DNA of 64,000 nt. Source: Oscillospiraceae bacterium (lineage in GTDB: Bacteria; Bacillota; Clostridia; Oscillospirales; Acutalibacteraceae). A model generated the notes under the pieces. The model was given only the letters and a program-made list of their open reading frames with translations. It did not search any database and had not been told where the DNA came from. The stretch spans positions 7,929-71,928 of the forward strand of contig CADAVL010000001.1 of NCBI GenBank assembly GCA_902791335.1. The letters run 5' to 3'. A program made the translations under genes and the position numbers. Shown one piece after another: positions 19,501 to 28,200 of this stretch (positions are counted from its first letter, which is position 1; every line of letters begins with the position of its first letter).

Positions 19501-20076
19501 GTTTAAGCGCACCATGTTTTCCTCGGCGGCGGAAAGCTTTCTTTCGGCCTCCAATTTGCGGTAACGATAGCGCGAGATTCCCGACGCTTCTTCAAAAATA
19601 TCGCGGCGCTCGTTCGGCTTTGCGCCCACAATACTGTCGATCTTTCCCTGCCCGATCATGGAATAGCCGTCCCGCCCGAGGCCGGTGTCCATAAACAGCT
19701 CGTTGACATCGCGCAGGCGCACCGAAACGCCGTTGATGAGATATTCACTTTCGTGCGAGCGGTAATACCGCCTGGTAACGGCCACGGTGTCGTTGTCAAA
19801 ATGCAGACTGCGGTCGGTATTGTCAATGGTCAGCGTAACCTCGGCAAAGCCCTGCGCCCTACGGGTGTCAGAACCCAAAAAGATGACGTCCTCCATGGAC
19901 GCGCCGCGCAGACTTTTGGTGGACTGCTCGCCCAACACCCAGCGCACTGCGTCGGAAATATTGCTTTTTCCGCTGCCGTTCGGACCCACCACGGCCGTAA
20001 TGCCCTGGCCGAACTGCAAATGCGTCTTGTCTGCAAAGGATTTAAAGCCCTGAATATCAATCGACTTTAAAAGCAT
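16507..20076 (-). CDS. smc: Chromosome partition protein SMC
   Basis: SMC is the long coiled-coil ATPase of the bacterial condensin. The N-terminal head has GPNGSGKSN at 32-40. Two long coiled coils (about 170-500 and 660-1020) flank a hinge domain (about 505-630, IHGPVVHLIDVQPQY and on). The C-terminal head carries the signature PLSGGEKALVAI and Walker B PPFCLLDEVESALDE. The total of 1189 residues is normal. It follows the radical SAM gene with a 20-base overlap. scpA and scpB are not in this window. Confidence 0.96.
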   Translation of the reverse strand: MLLKSIDIQGFKSFADKTHLQFGQGITAVVGPNGSGKSNISDAVRWVLGEQSTKSLRGASMEDVIFLGSDTRRAQGFAEVTLTIDNTDRSLHFDNDTVAVTRRYYRSHESEYLINGVSVRLRDVNELFMDTGLGRDGYSMIGQGKIDSIVGAKPNERRDIFEEASGISRYRYRKLEAERKLSAAEENMVRLNDIFGELEGRLKPLKTQSEKAERFLKLRDERKELEIGLWLHALDTSKDTLRQQEKKITAASTQYENLQNRLEEIAAEQEKTTEQNVFLNAAIDQKRHHAAELEETAVKSEGEIAVEENTILHNNQNIERLRFEIDGLKATDDSARERIEEARKLLEEKRGLLEESNQKTAEITERLNALISESEGYSKKIEDLVLKLNEITTKSAEQRVKMVSASTAVEEITARQRLLKENREEIEAQAKEDEQELSALKSDFETLSESVTSYENALSGYQKRLLLKKQAAELALQTAQKAKMDLEDNRRRIQLLEDLERSMEGFNHAVKSVMKAKKNGELRGIHGPVVHLIDVQPQYSVAIETALGNAQQNIIVDTESDAKRSIEMLKSGKMGRATFLPVSSVKGRYIEEKKLTECYGFVGIASDLVDCKREYCEIVGALLGRTVVAEDLDSAVAIAKKFGYKYKTVSLDGAVVHTGGSMTGGSLSKQAGLLSRSGEIEALRKNAQKLESDLAAAEKEAANADEAVKAVEGNIRNTETELKTAGDDRLRVMGEVRRVEGLVQTAEQNLLSLQKQLEDCKARETGNHETIETAQKEIAALEETARALHEEMDGISGGRTALLQNRDRLSEELTAEKLRSVELQKDTETMANNVKALQNDLSDRAYRVEQLELQSDQLSAQNDEINKKIEVLKNSIEELRSSAKAELQNAEQLRLERENAEKQTVDIRREERDLMETKEKLSGELARLEERKGGMMREYDDIVKKLFDEYEMTRTEAQELHIELADPAAAKRSLSEIKSKMKSLGDVNVGAIDEYKEVRERHEYYRTQLDDIEKSRRELNRMITGLTETMRDLFTDGFGKINQNFKKTFTDLFGGGSAELTLSDPENVLESGIDISVRIPGKTVSKIEPLSGGEKALVAISIYFAIMMVNPPPFCLLDEVESALDEVNVDRVAEYMHRMNASTQFICITHRRGTMESADMLYGVTMQEKGVSKLLEINISELEQKLNLK

Positions 20077-21100
20077 GGTTTCGCTCCTTCCTTTTTTCTG
20101 ATTGATGCGAAGAAATTTCTAAATGATACGGCGGCAGCGCCTTCGATATTTTTACACAGCAGTCGTACCCCGCCGCCGAAAGCGTTTCAAGGTTTTGCCG
20201 GTGCTGTCCCACCGTTTTAGAAACCGCCGCCGGAGAAACAAAAATATCGTATCTGCCGCGCGGTAAGTTTTTCAGCTGTGCCAAAGCAAGATTTAAGTAA
20301 AGCCTGCTCTCGCACAGCTCGCCAAACGCCGGGTGCCACGGCCCTGCCGCCACCTTGGTTTGGTCAACATCGTGAAGCCCCAGACGGATTACGCGGATAT
20401 TTTCACGGTGAAATATTTTTAAAAGCTCGGCACAAAGCGCCACGGCCGACTCAACGGTCTGCGGCTTGTACACTCCTTTTTCATAAAGCGCAAAAAGATA
20501 GGTGTCTCTCAGCACGATCGTGGGGTAGATTCGCACCGTTTCGGGGCTTAGCGCCGCAAGATCTGCGGCGGTCTTCAAAGCGCCGTCGTCGGTATCGCCG
20601 TAAAGACCGGTCATCATCTGCAGCCCCAGTTCAAGGTTTGCGGCCTTGATCCTTTGGGCGGCGTTTCTCACATCGGCCGCCGTGTGACCGCGCCGATTGA
20701 GCTTCAGCACCCGATCATCCATGCTCTGCGCGCCCAGCTCCACCGACGTAACGCCGTAGGCCGAAAGCTCGCTTAAAATATCCGCCGATATCGCGTCCGG
20801 CCTTGTCGAAACGCGAATGCCGCGCACCGTGCCGTTTTTGACAAATTCCGCGCCGACTTTCAAAAGCGATCTGCGGTATTCTGCTTTGATGGCGGTAAAA
20901 CTGCCGCCGAAAAAGGCAAGCTCGGTGTTTTTAGGATCGTAGTTTTTAGAACTTTCGGCTAGCGCGACCGCTTTCTTTATATCGTTTGCCGTCGGTACGC
21001 CCGAACTGCCGGAAATTGTTACTTGGTCGCAAAAGCTGCAGCGGTTTTTGCATCCGATGTGCGGCACAAAAACGGAAATATTTGCGTGCCGCGCGCTCAT
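20057..21100 (-). CDS. Radical SAM protein, Elp3-like family
   Basis: The Cys motif CKNRCSFC at residues 18-25 binds the 4Fe-4S cluster, and FFGGSFTAI and GAQSMDD are the next radical SAM motifs. The sequence resembles the small Elp3/YhcC-like radical SAM proteins that sit between rnc and smc in clostridia. It lacks the C-terminal acetyltransferase domain of true Elp3. The substrate is unknown; tRNA modification is a guess from family. Its start overlaps the rnc stop by 4 bases (ATGA) and its end overlaps smc. Confidence 0.85.
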   Translation of the reverse strand: MSARHANISVFVPHIGCKNRCSFCDQVTISGSSGVPTANDIKKAVALAESSKNYDPKNTELAFFGGSFTAIKAEYRRSLLKVGAEFVKNGTVRGIRVSTRPDAISADILSELSAYGVTSVELGAQSMDDRVLKLNRRGHTAADVRNAAQRIKAANLELGLQMMTGLYGDTDDGALKTAADLAALSPETVRIYPTIVLRDTYLFALYEKGVYKPQTVESAVALCAELLKIFHRENIRVIRLGLHDVDQTKVAAGPWHPAFGELCESRLYLNLALAQLKNLPRGRYDIFVSPAAVSKTVGQHRQNLETLSAAGYDCCVKISKALPPYHLEISSHQSEKRKERNHAFKVD

Positions 21101-21777
21101 AAATTCTCGCCCATTAAGCTCAGCGCCTGCCGCGCCGCGTCCTGCTCTGCTCGTTTTTTGCTGCCGGCCGTGCCGCGACCGATGACATTGGAATTGAGAT
21201 GGACCTCCACCGTGAACACCTTGGCGTGGTCGGGGCCTTTTTCATCGGTCAGCACATATTCGAGCTTTTCCTCCGGATTTTTCTGAATGACCTCCTGCAG
21301 CACGGTCTTATAGTCTTTAAAAGCCACCGCGTCCATACAGCGAAGTTTTTCGTCCACAAACCGCAAAACGTGCTTTTTGGCAGGCTCAATGCCGCCGTCA
21401 AGATAAATCGCCGCCAAAACCGCCTCAAATGCGTCGGACAAAATGGACGGCCGTTCGGCACCGCCGCCGCGCTGTTCGCCGTGACCGAGCCGCAAAAACT
21501 CGCCCAGATGAATTTCCTTTGCAAATTCAAACAACGCGCTTTCGCAGACTAAGGACGCACGGATCTTGGTCAGTTCTCCCTCGGGCAGATTGCGGTAATT
21601 CAAGAAAATGTGCTCCGCCACAATAATGGACAGCACCGAATCCCCCAAAAATTCCAGCCGCTCATTGCAGCCGCCCGACGATTTGTTCTCGTTCGCGTAG
21701 GAAGAATGGGTCAGCGCACGCTCCAACAGCTTTTTGTTTTTAAAGGTATATCCTAAATATTGCTCCAGTGTTTTCAT
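21097..21777 (-). CDS. rnc: Ribonuclease III (chromosomal copy)
   Basis: RNase III cuts double-stranded RNA in rRNA processing. The catalytic signature NERLEFLGDSVLSI is at about 39-52 and the second acidic motif SDAFEAVLAAIYLDGG at about 110-125. A double-stranded RNA-binding domain fills the C-terminus (about 155-224, ending in KKRAEQDAARQALS). The 226-residue length is standard. A second, larger RNase III protein lies in the mobile element at 60787-61926. Confidence 0.96.
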   Translation of the reverse strand: MKTLEQYLGYTFKNKKLLERALTHSSYANENKSSGGCNERLEFLGDSVLSIIVAEHIFLNYRNLPEGELTKIRASLVCESALFEFAKEIHLGEFLRLGHGEQRGGGAERPSILSDAFEAVLAAIYLDGGIEPAKKHVLRFVDEKLRCMDAVAFKDYKTVLQEVIQKNPEEKLEYVLTDEKGPDHAKVFTVEVHLNSNVIGRGTAGSKKRAEQDAARQALSLMGENL

Positions 21778-21835
21778 GGTTGATTCTTCCGTCTTTTCTT
21801 TTGTTGTTTTTTTCTGATTCTTCTACTTCTTCTTA

Positions 21836-22912
21836 TTATTCTGTTGCTTCTTTGGCCGTTTCTTTCGTTGCTTCTTGTGTTTCTTCTGCTTTTTCTGCTT
21901 TTTCCTGCGGCTTTCCCGATTCCTGCGGTTTTAAATGCTCCGTCAACTTTTCAATCATGCCGCCTTTTACACTGCGTACCGCAAGGCCGATCGCGCTTTT
22001 AAAAGCTTCGGCGTCGGAATTTCCGTGGGCTTTGAACACCGGCTTTTGCACGCCGATAATGGGCGCGCCGCCGATCTGCTTATAATCCATGGTTTTTTTC
22101 ATAGATCTGAGCCCCGGCATCACAAGCAGTGCGGCAAGCTTTGAAAGAATGCCCTTTTTAAATACGGACTTCAGCATTTTCATTAAAGCCGAAGCCGTGC
22201 CCTCAATGGATTTCAGCAGTACGTTTCCGGTAAATCCGTCGGTCACCACAACGTCACAAACGCCGTTCATCAAATCCCTTGCTTCCACGTTGCCGATAAA
22301 GTTGAGGTTCGACTGCGACAAAAGCTTGTAAGCCTCCAGCTGTAATTCGCCGCCCTTGGAGTCCTCCGTGCCGATATTGAGCAGCCCCACACGCGGATTT
22401 TTCATATCAAGAACATTTTCACAATAGACCGAGGCCATAATGCCGTACTGCAAAAGCATTTCCGGCCGACAGGCCACGTTTGCGCCCTCGTCCATCAAAA
22501 AGAAATGCCGTCCGTCCACCGTAGGCAGCTGGGAGCCGAACGCCGCTCGTTTTACGCCGCGAATCCGTTTCACAAGAAAGGTACTGCCCACCACCAGTGC
22601 ACCGGTGGAGCCGGCCGAAATAAAGGCGTCGCCTTTGCCCTCCGCCAGCGCGCGCAGACCCACTGCCATAGAGCAGTCGGATTTTGACCTGCGAATTTCC
22701 ATGGGGTCGTCGTGCATGGAGATCACGTCGCCGGCCGGCAGAATTTCCATATTTTTTAAAGAGAGGCCATTTTCCGCGGCGCACTTTCGAATCTTTTCCT
22801 CATCGCCGCAAAGCAGCACCTCTATGCCGTATTCCTCCACGGCCGCGGCGGCACCCTTTATAATTTCCAGCGGCGCGTTATCTCCGCCGAATGCGTCTGC
22901 AATAATTTTCAT
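21836..22912 (-). CDS. plsX: Phosphate acyltransferase PlsX
   Basis: PlsX makes acyl-phosphate from acyl-ACP for phospholipid synthesis. MKIIADAFGGDNAP starts the protein, and STGALVVGSTFLV and TDGFTGNVLLKSIEG are conserved. I chose 22912 because GAAAGGGTAAAATT precedes that ATG; the open frame to 23032 overlaps trmFO. The last 35 or so residues are a repetitive Glu/Lys/Ala/Thr tail (EKAEKAEETQEATKE) that PlsX normally lacks. An acpP gene, often found next to plsX, is absent here. Confidence 0.94.
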   Translation of the reverse strand: MKIIADAFGGDNAPLEIIKGAAAAVEEYGIEVLLCGDEEKIRKCAAENGLSLKNMEILPAGDVISMHDDPMEIRRSKSDCSMAVGLRALAEGKGDAFISAGSTGALVVGSTFLVKRIRGVKRAAFGSQLPTVDGRHFFLMDEGANVACRPEMLLQYGIMASVYCENVLDMKNPRVGLLNIGTEDSKGGELQLEAYKLLSQSNLNFIGNVEARDLMNGVCDVVVTDGFTGNVLLKSIEGTASALMKMLKSVFKKGILSKLAALLVMPGLRSMKKTMDYKQIGGAPIIGVQKPVFKAHGNSDAEAFKSAIGLAVRSVKGGMIEKLTEHLKPQESGKPQEKAEKAEETQEATKETAKEATE

Positions 22913-22973
22913 AATTTTACCCTTTCGGCCAAATTTTTCGGAGAGGTTCTCCCGGTTTCGGCCGTTCCTTTTT

Positions 22974-24269
22974 TTAAAAATTTCGGTCGTACCATAAAAG
23001 CGAACGTGCGGACAGCGCGGCATAGCGCTCACGCTTGTCCCGAATTTTTTCCGGCAACGACGGCAAAATGCCGAAATTCGCGCCCATGGGCTGAAAATGC
23101 GTTACCGTGGGGTCGCTGATATAATGACTGAGCGCACCAAGCATGGTGTAATTTGGAAAATCCACCGGCGGCTCGCCCGAAAGCCTTTTTAAAAGTCCGC
23201 GCGCGGCAAGAATTCCGGACGCGGCCGACTCCATGTAGCCCTCCACGCCGCTTAACTGTCCGCAGAAGCTGATATTCGGCCGACTTTTCAGCGAAAAATC
23301 CGCCGCCAAAAGCTTTGGACTGTTGATAAAGGAATTGCGGTGCATCACGCCGTACCGCACAAATTCGGCGTTTTCAAGGCCGGGAATCATGGAAAACACT
23401 CTTTTTTGCTCGCCCCATTTTAAGTTGGTCTGAAAGCCCACCAGGTTGTAAAGCGTTTTTTCGCTGTTTTCCGTGCGAAGCTGCACCACCGCCCAGGGTC
23501 GGTGCCCCGTGTTGGGGTCGCGAAGTCCCACCGGCTTCATGGGGCCGAACCGTGCGGCGTCCAGACCGCGCGTGGCCAGAATTTCAATGGGCATACACCC
23601 CTCGTAAACCGTCAGCGGCTTGTCAAAATCGTGAAGCAGGGCGCTTTCGGCGTGCGTGAGTTCCTCGTGAAAGGCTTCGTATTCCGCCTTTGAAAAGGGG
23701 CAGTTGATATAATCGTCGTCGCCGCGGTCGTAGCGCGACGCGCGAAAGGCTCTTTCAAAATTAATGCTCTCGGCCGTCACAATGGGCGCGGCCGCGTCGA
23801 AAAAGCTTAAATAATCGGTGCCGCAAAGCGCGGCGATATCCAAAGAAAGCGCGCCGTCGGTCAAAGGCCCTGTGGCCACAATCGTGTAGCCGTCGCGCGG
23901 GATCTCGTTGACCCGACCCTCGATCACCTGAATATTTTTGTGCGATCGGATTTTCTTTGTGATATACTCCGAAAAAAGGCCGCGATCCACGGCCAGTGCG
24001 CCGCCGGCCGGCACCTTACAGGTGGCGGCGGCCTCCATACAAACAGAGCCCAGTCGGCGCATTTCTTCCTTTAAAAGCCCTGCGGCCGATTCGATTCTTT
24101 CGGCCTTTAGGGAATTGGAGCAGACAAGCTCCGCAAAACCGTCCTTGCGGTGCGCCGCGGAATGCTCTTTCGGCTTCATTTCGTAAAGCGTTACTTTTAC
24201 GCCGTTGTTTGCAAGCGTATACGCCGCCTCACAGCCGGCAAGACCGGCGCCGATCACCCGAACGTTCAT
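22974..24269 (-). CDS. trmFO: Methylenetetrahydrofolate-tRNA-(uracil-5-)-methyltransferase
   Basis: TrmFO makes 5-methyluridine at position 54 of tRNA with a folate carbon donor and FAD. The N-terminal Rossmann motif VIGAGLAGCEAAY binds FAD. Typical later motifs include LVCSNSLKAERIESAAGLL, MEAAATCKVPAGGALAVDR and CGQLSGVEGYMESAASG. The start at 24269 overlaps the topA stop (ATGA). An open frame upstream only reads through the repetitive topA tail in another frame. Length is about 431 residues, as expected. Confidence 0.95.
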   Translation of the reverse strand: MNVRVIGAGLAGCEAAYTLANNGVKVTLYEMKPKEHSAAHRKDGFAELVCSNSLKAERIESAAGLLKEEMRRLGSVCMEAAATCKVPAGGALAVDRGLFSEYITKKIRSHKNIQVIEGRVNEIPRDGYTIVATGPLTDGALSLDIAALCGTDYLSFFDAAAPIVTAESINFERAFRASRYDRGDDDYINCPFSKAEYEAFHEELTHAESALLHDFDKPLTVYEGCMPIEILATRGLDAARFGPMKPVGLRDPNTGHRPWAVVQLRTENSEKTLYNLVGFQTNLKWGEQKRVFSMIPGLENAEFVRYGVMHRNSFINSPKLLAADFSLKSRPNISFCGQLSGVEGYMESAASGILAARGLLKRLSGEPPVDFPNYTMLGALSHYISDPTVTHFQPMGANFGILPSLPEKIRDKRERYAALSARSLLWYDRNF

Positions 24270-26512
24270 GCTTCTTCGTCCTTTTTTAAGGTTTTCTTGG
24301 TCGATTTTGACGCTTTGGTCGTTTTTGTCGCTTTCGAGCTCTTTTCGGCCGTTGTCGATTTTGCCGTCTTTGCCGATTTTGCGGTTTTCGCCGTCTTTGC
24401 GGCCGTTGTCTTTGTCTTTGCGGCTTTTGCCGTTTTTTCGGTTTTCTTTCTGGTGGGGCATTCGCTGTTCATGCAGAATTTTCTGCCCTTATATCCGGAA
24501 ATAATGTAGCCGCCGCACTCCGGACAGATCTCTCCGGTGGGAATTCCCGGCGCGGCAAAATCGCAGGCAGGGTAATTCGAGCAGCCGTAAAACTTCTTTC
24601 CGGTCTTTTTGGAGGCTCTGCGAATGAGCTTACCGCCGCACTTGGGACAAGGCTCCTTAACCTCGTCCTCCGGCACGGGCTTTGTATTTTTACACTCCGG
24701 ATAGCCGGGGCAGGCCAAAAACTTGCCGAACCTGCTTGACTTGATCACCATGTTTCGGCCGCATTTTTCGCAAATAACGTCGGTCACCTCGTCCGGCACC
24801 TTTACGCGCACGCCGTCCAGCGATTTTTCGGCTTTTTCCAGTGTTTTCTGGAATCCCTCGTAAAAATCGTCCATCGTCTTTACCCAGTCGCGTTTACCGG
24901 CGCCGATCTCGTCTAAATTATTTTCCATGCCGGCGGTGAATTTTACATCGACGATCGACTTGAAATACTCCGTCATGAGATCGGATACAATGGTGCCGAG
25001 CTTGGTGGGCACCAGCTGTTTGTTTTCGCGCTCCACATAATTGCGCTGCAAAATATTGCTGATGATCGGCGCGTAGGTGGAAGGTCTGCCAATACCGTTT
25101 TCGTCCAGCGCTTTTGTCAGCGTGGCTTCGTTGTACCGCGCCGGCGGCTGTGTAAAGTGCTGGGTGGGATCCAAAGTCTTCAGCTTTACACTTTCGCCCT
25201 CTTTCATGGGCGGCAGCACGTTTTCCTTGTCGGCCGCGCCGTCGTCGCGACCCTCTTCATAAAGCGCGGTAAAGCCGTCAAAACGGACGGTATAGCCGGA
25301 GGCTTTGAAAAGATAGCCGTTGCCCTCAATATCAATGGCGGTGGTGTCCTGAATGCAGTTGGCCATTAAGCTTGCAATAAAGCGCGACCAGATCAGGCGG
25401 TAAAGCTTTAGCTGATCGGCTGTGAGCGCGCCGCTGACATCCTTCGGTGAGAGACTTGCCATGGTGGGACGAATGGCCTCGTGCGCGTCCTGCGCGCTGG
25501 ATTTCGATTTAAAATAACGCGGCTTTTCGGGCAGATATTTTTCGGAATAGGTTTCCTTGATATACTGATTCGCCGCGGCTCTGGCTTCTTCGGAAATACG
25601 CAGAGAGTCGGTTCTCATGTAAGTGATCAGACCGATCGTGCCCATACCGGGAATATCCACGCCTTCATAAAGCTGCTGGGCAATCCGCATGGTGCGTTGA
25701 CCGGTAAATCCGAGCTTTCTGGAAGCCTCCTGCTGCAAAGTGGAGGTAATAAACGGCGGCGCGGGGCTTTTCTGCCGCTTGCCTTTTTTCACCTTTGTCA
25801 CGGTGAATTCGGCGTTTTCGAGCGCCTTAACAATGGCCGACGCCTGCTCTCCGTTTTCAATTTTCAGCTTTTTCGAGCCGCTTTCGCCGTAAAGCTTCGC
25901 TTCAAAGCTCTTGCGCTGATATAAAAATTTTGCGTCGATCGACCAGAATTCCTCCGGTTTGAAGGCTTCGATCTCCTTTTCACGGTCAACGATCAGCTTT
26001 AACGCGACCGACTGCACCCGACCGGCTGAAAGGCCGCTTTTCACCTTTTTCCACAAAAAGGGGCTTAATTTATAGCCCACAATGCGATCCAGTACGCGGC
26101 GCGCCTGCTGTGCGTCCACCAGATCGTGGTTGATTTTGTGGGGGCTTTTCATGCCGGCGGCTACGCCCGATTTTGTAATTTCATTAAAGGCCACGCGGTT
26201 TTCGTCGTTCATGTCAAGGTCCAATAAGGTGGCCAAGTGCCAGGCAATTGCCTCCCCCTCGCGATCCGGGTCGGTTGCAAGGTAAACGTAATCGCTTTTT
26301 TTGGCGGCGGCTTTCAGCTCTTTTAAAAGTTCCTTTTTGTCGCTCATCACAATGTAGTTCGGCTTAAATCCGTTTTCAATATCAATGCCGATGCGTGACT
26401 TCGGCAGGTCGCGAACGTGACCGACCGACGCCATGACCTCGTAATCCTTGCCGAGGTATTTTTGAATGGTTTTTGCCTTGGAGGGAGACTCCACAATCAC
26501 CAGGTTTGACAT
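24266..26512 (-). CDS. topA: DNA topoisomerase I
   Basis: TopA relaxes negative supercoils. The TOPRIM domain starts with LVIVESPSKAKTI and holds ATDPDREGEAIAWH. The active-site tyrosine is in GLITYMRTDSLRIS. Three C-terminal zinc ribbons follow (CEKCGRN...CPGYPEC, CPKCGGK...CSNYPAC, CPECGGY...CMNSEC). A Lys/Ala/Thr-rich tail of about 55 residues (KTAK and KATK units) ends the chain; such basic tails can bind DNA. The 748-residue size includes that tail. Confidence 0.96.
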   Translation of the reverse strand: MSNLVIVESPSKAKTIQKYLGKDYEVMASVGHVRDLPKSRIGIDIENGFKPNYIVMSDKKELLKELKAAAKKSDYVYLATDPDREGEAIAWHLATLLDLDMNDENRVAFNEITKSGVAAGMKSPHKINHDLVDAQQARRVLDRIVGYKLSPFLWKKVKSGLSAGRVQSVALKLIVDREKEIEAFKPEEFWSIDAKFLYQRKSFEAKLYGESGSKKLKIENGEQASAIVKALENAEFTVTKVKKGKRQKSPAPPFITSTLQQEASRKLGFTGQRTMRIAQQLYEGVDIPGMGTIGLITYMRTDSLRISEEARAAANQYIKETYSEKYLPEKPRYFKSKSSAQDAHEAIRPTMASLSPKDVSGALTADQLKLYRLIWSRFIASLMANCIQDTTAIDIEGNGYLFKASGYTVRFDGFTALYEEGRDDGAADKENVLPPMKEGESVKLKTLDPTQHFTQPPARYNEATLTKALDENGIGRPSTYAPIISNILQRNYVERENKQLVPTKLGTIVSDLMTEYFKSIVDVKFTAGMENNLDEIGAGKRDWVKTMDDFYEGFQKTLEKAEKSLDGVRVKVPDEVTDVICEKCGRNMVIKSSRFGKFLACPGYPECKNTKPVPEDEVKEPCPKCGGKLIRRASKKTGKKFYGCSNYPACDFAAPGIPTGEICPECGGYIISGYKGRKFCMNSECPTRKKTEKTAKAAKTKTTAAKTAKTAKSAKTAKSTTAEKSSKATKTTKASKSTKKTLKKDEEA

Positions 26513-26569
26513 CTATCTTCAGCTCCTTTTTTGTTTTCACAAGCGCAGGCAAATCCGCCCGCTTTGATG

Positions 26570-26639
26570 GCTCGGTTTAATCCGCTCGGTTCTATCCGTT
26601 CGGCTTTCATCGTTCGGTTTTCATCGTTCGGTTCTAACC
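26570..26639. repeat. Five tandem 14-bp repeats upstream of topA
   Basis: Five units of exactly 14 bases lie head to tail: GCTCGGTTTAATCC, GCTCGGTTCTATCC, GTTCGGCTTTCATC, GTTCGGTTTTCATC and GTTCGGTTCTAACC. They lie in the dprA-topA spacer, about 60 to 125 bases before the topA start. Similar 15-bp units occur inside the dprA coding region. Confidence 0.85.
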
Positions 26640-26763
26640 GTTTCGTTTTTTCTTTGTCGGACTTAAAAAAGCGCTGCGCTTTGAGGACGGTTTTCTTCTT
26701 TGCGGTTGTATTTATTAAAAAATTATTAAAAAAGCGTTTTTACCTATCTGACCGTTTTCGTGT

Positions 26764-28200
26764 CTAAGAAAGCTTATATCGGCCGCCGGGCAAGGCTTTG
26801 ACGTATCCCTTGATCTCCAGCATCGTCAGTGCCGAAAGTACGGCCGAAGTCGGAAGTCCTACACGTTCCACCAGCTCGTCGGTCAGATACTCGCCGCCAC
26901 GAAACGCGGCGTATACCTGAAGCTCGTTGCCGCTGAGTGCTTTTTTTGCTGCGGTTCTTCTTAACGACTCCTGCCTCGGCGAAAATTCGGCCGATTTCGA
27001 TTTTGTATTTTTACCTGCGCTTTCCATTGGTTGGTCGGTTGGATTCTTTCCGGTTCGGTTCGTGCCGGTTCTATTCGTGTCGGTTTTGCGTGCGCCGCTT
27101 TGGTCGGCACCGTTTTCCGCGTTTCGTTCCTTTTCACTACGGGTTGCCGGTCTTGCCGCAGCACCGCTTTTTTTGAAAAGACCGAAACCTGCGAACGTCG
27201 GTTTTTTCCCGTCGCGCGATCTTTGCGTGCTTTCTCCGTTTTGCGACTTTTCGCCGATACATTTTGCGTAGGCTTTTTTGATCTCATCGGACGACAGCGC
27301 CGCCATCTTTTCGGGCGACAGTGCGGCACTTGTTCCCGTCTGCCCCTCTGATAATATCTCATCGACCGACAAAAGCAGCCGTGCGCCCTCCGAGATCAGG
27401 CGGTTCGTACCAACGTACTGCGGCGCTGTGGGACTGCCGGGCATACTGAATACCTCGCGGCCCATTTCCGCGGCGTGGTGTGCGGTGATCAGCGTGCCGC
27501 TTTTGGCACCGGCCTCGATTACCGCTACGGTTTTGCAAAGGCCTGCCAGAACACGGTTTCTTATTGGGAAAGAAAAGCTGCCGCGCGGCGTATAATCCGG
27601 CGAGAATTCCGTGACAAGCAAGCCGCCGTTCCGAACGATTCTTTCGCGCAGCGGCGCATTGGCCTTTAAATAAGTGCTTGAAAGGCCGCCGCCGGTAACC
27701 GCTACAGTGCGGCCGCCGGGCGCCGAAAGCGCGCCGGAATGCGCAAAGGTATCGCCGCCCAAAGCGCCGCCGGACACGATCACTGCACCGCCGGCTGCAA
27801 GCCTTGCCGCAAGGGAAAACGCCGCCTTTGCGCCATATTCCGAAATATTTCGGGTGCCGACAATGCCCACGGTATATTCGCGGTCGAAATCCACCCATTC
27901 GCCTTTATAATACAAAACTGCAGGCGGCGCGTCGGTTTCTCTTAACAGCTGCGGATACCGCTCGTCTGACAGCGTAACTACCTTAATATGGTCCTTTTCG
28001 CACTGCTTTATAATTTTTTCGGTTTCGTGCTTTGCACGGTCGCCGCGCTTTGCCTGCGCCGGCGTAAGCCCCAATGCGATCAGCTCGCGCTCGGACATAT
28101 CAAAAAGCTTTTCGGGGTTTTTAATATGTCCCAGCACGGTGATTACAGCCGCACTGCCGTACATCAGCAGCTGCTGCAAATAAATATAACCTTCCGTCAA
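26764..28200 (-). CDS. dprA: DNA-processing protein DprA
   Basis: DprA loads RecA on incoming single-stranded DNA during transformation. The Rossmann-like core (about 70-275) has VGIVGTRNISEYG, IVSGGALGGDTFAHSGAL and GRTVAVTGGGL. A winged-helix domain closes the C-terminus (LPTSAVLSALTMLEIKGYV). Between them is a disordered Arg/Lys/Thr/Asn-rich insert of about 100 residues with TNRTG repeats. The protein is therefore longer (478) than the usual 300-370. It overlaps the rRNA methylase gene by 4 bases. Confidence 0.93.
   Translation of the reverse strand: MTEGYIYLQQLLMYGSAAVITVLGHIKNPEKLFDMSERELIALGLTPAQAKRGDRAKHETEKIIKQCEKDHIKVVTLSDERYPQLLRETDAPPAVLYYKGEWVDFDREYTVGIVGTRNISEYGAKAAFSLAARLAAGGAVIVSGGALGGDTFAHSGALSAPGGRTVAVTGGGLSSTYLKANAPLRERIVRNGGLLVTEFSPDYTPRGSFSFPIRNRVLAGLCKTVAVIEAGAKSGTLITAHHAAEMGREVFSMPGSPTAPQYVGTNRLISEGARLLLSVDEILSEGQTGTSAALSPEKMAALSSDEIKKAYAKCIGEKSQNGESTQRSRDGKKPTFAGFGLFKKSGAAARPATRSEKERNAENGADQSGARKTDTNRTGTNRTGKNPTDQPMESAGKNTKSKSAEFSPRQESLRRTAAKKALSGNELQVYAAFRGGEYLTDELVERVGLPTSAVLSALTMLEIKGYVKALPGGRYKLS

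Noticed and set aside
24270-24461. N-terminal extension of trmFO by 64 residues
   Set aside because: It only reads the repetitive topA tail in another frame. The ATGA overlap at 24266-24269 gives the normal TrmFO N-terminus.
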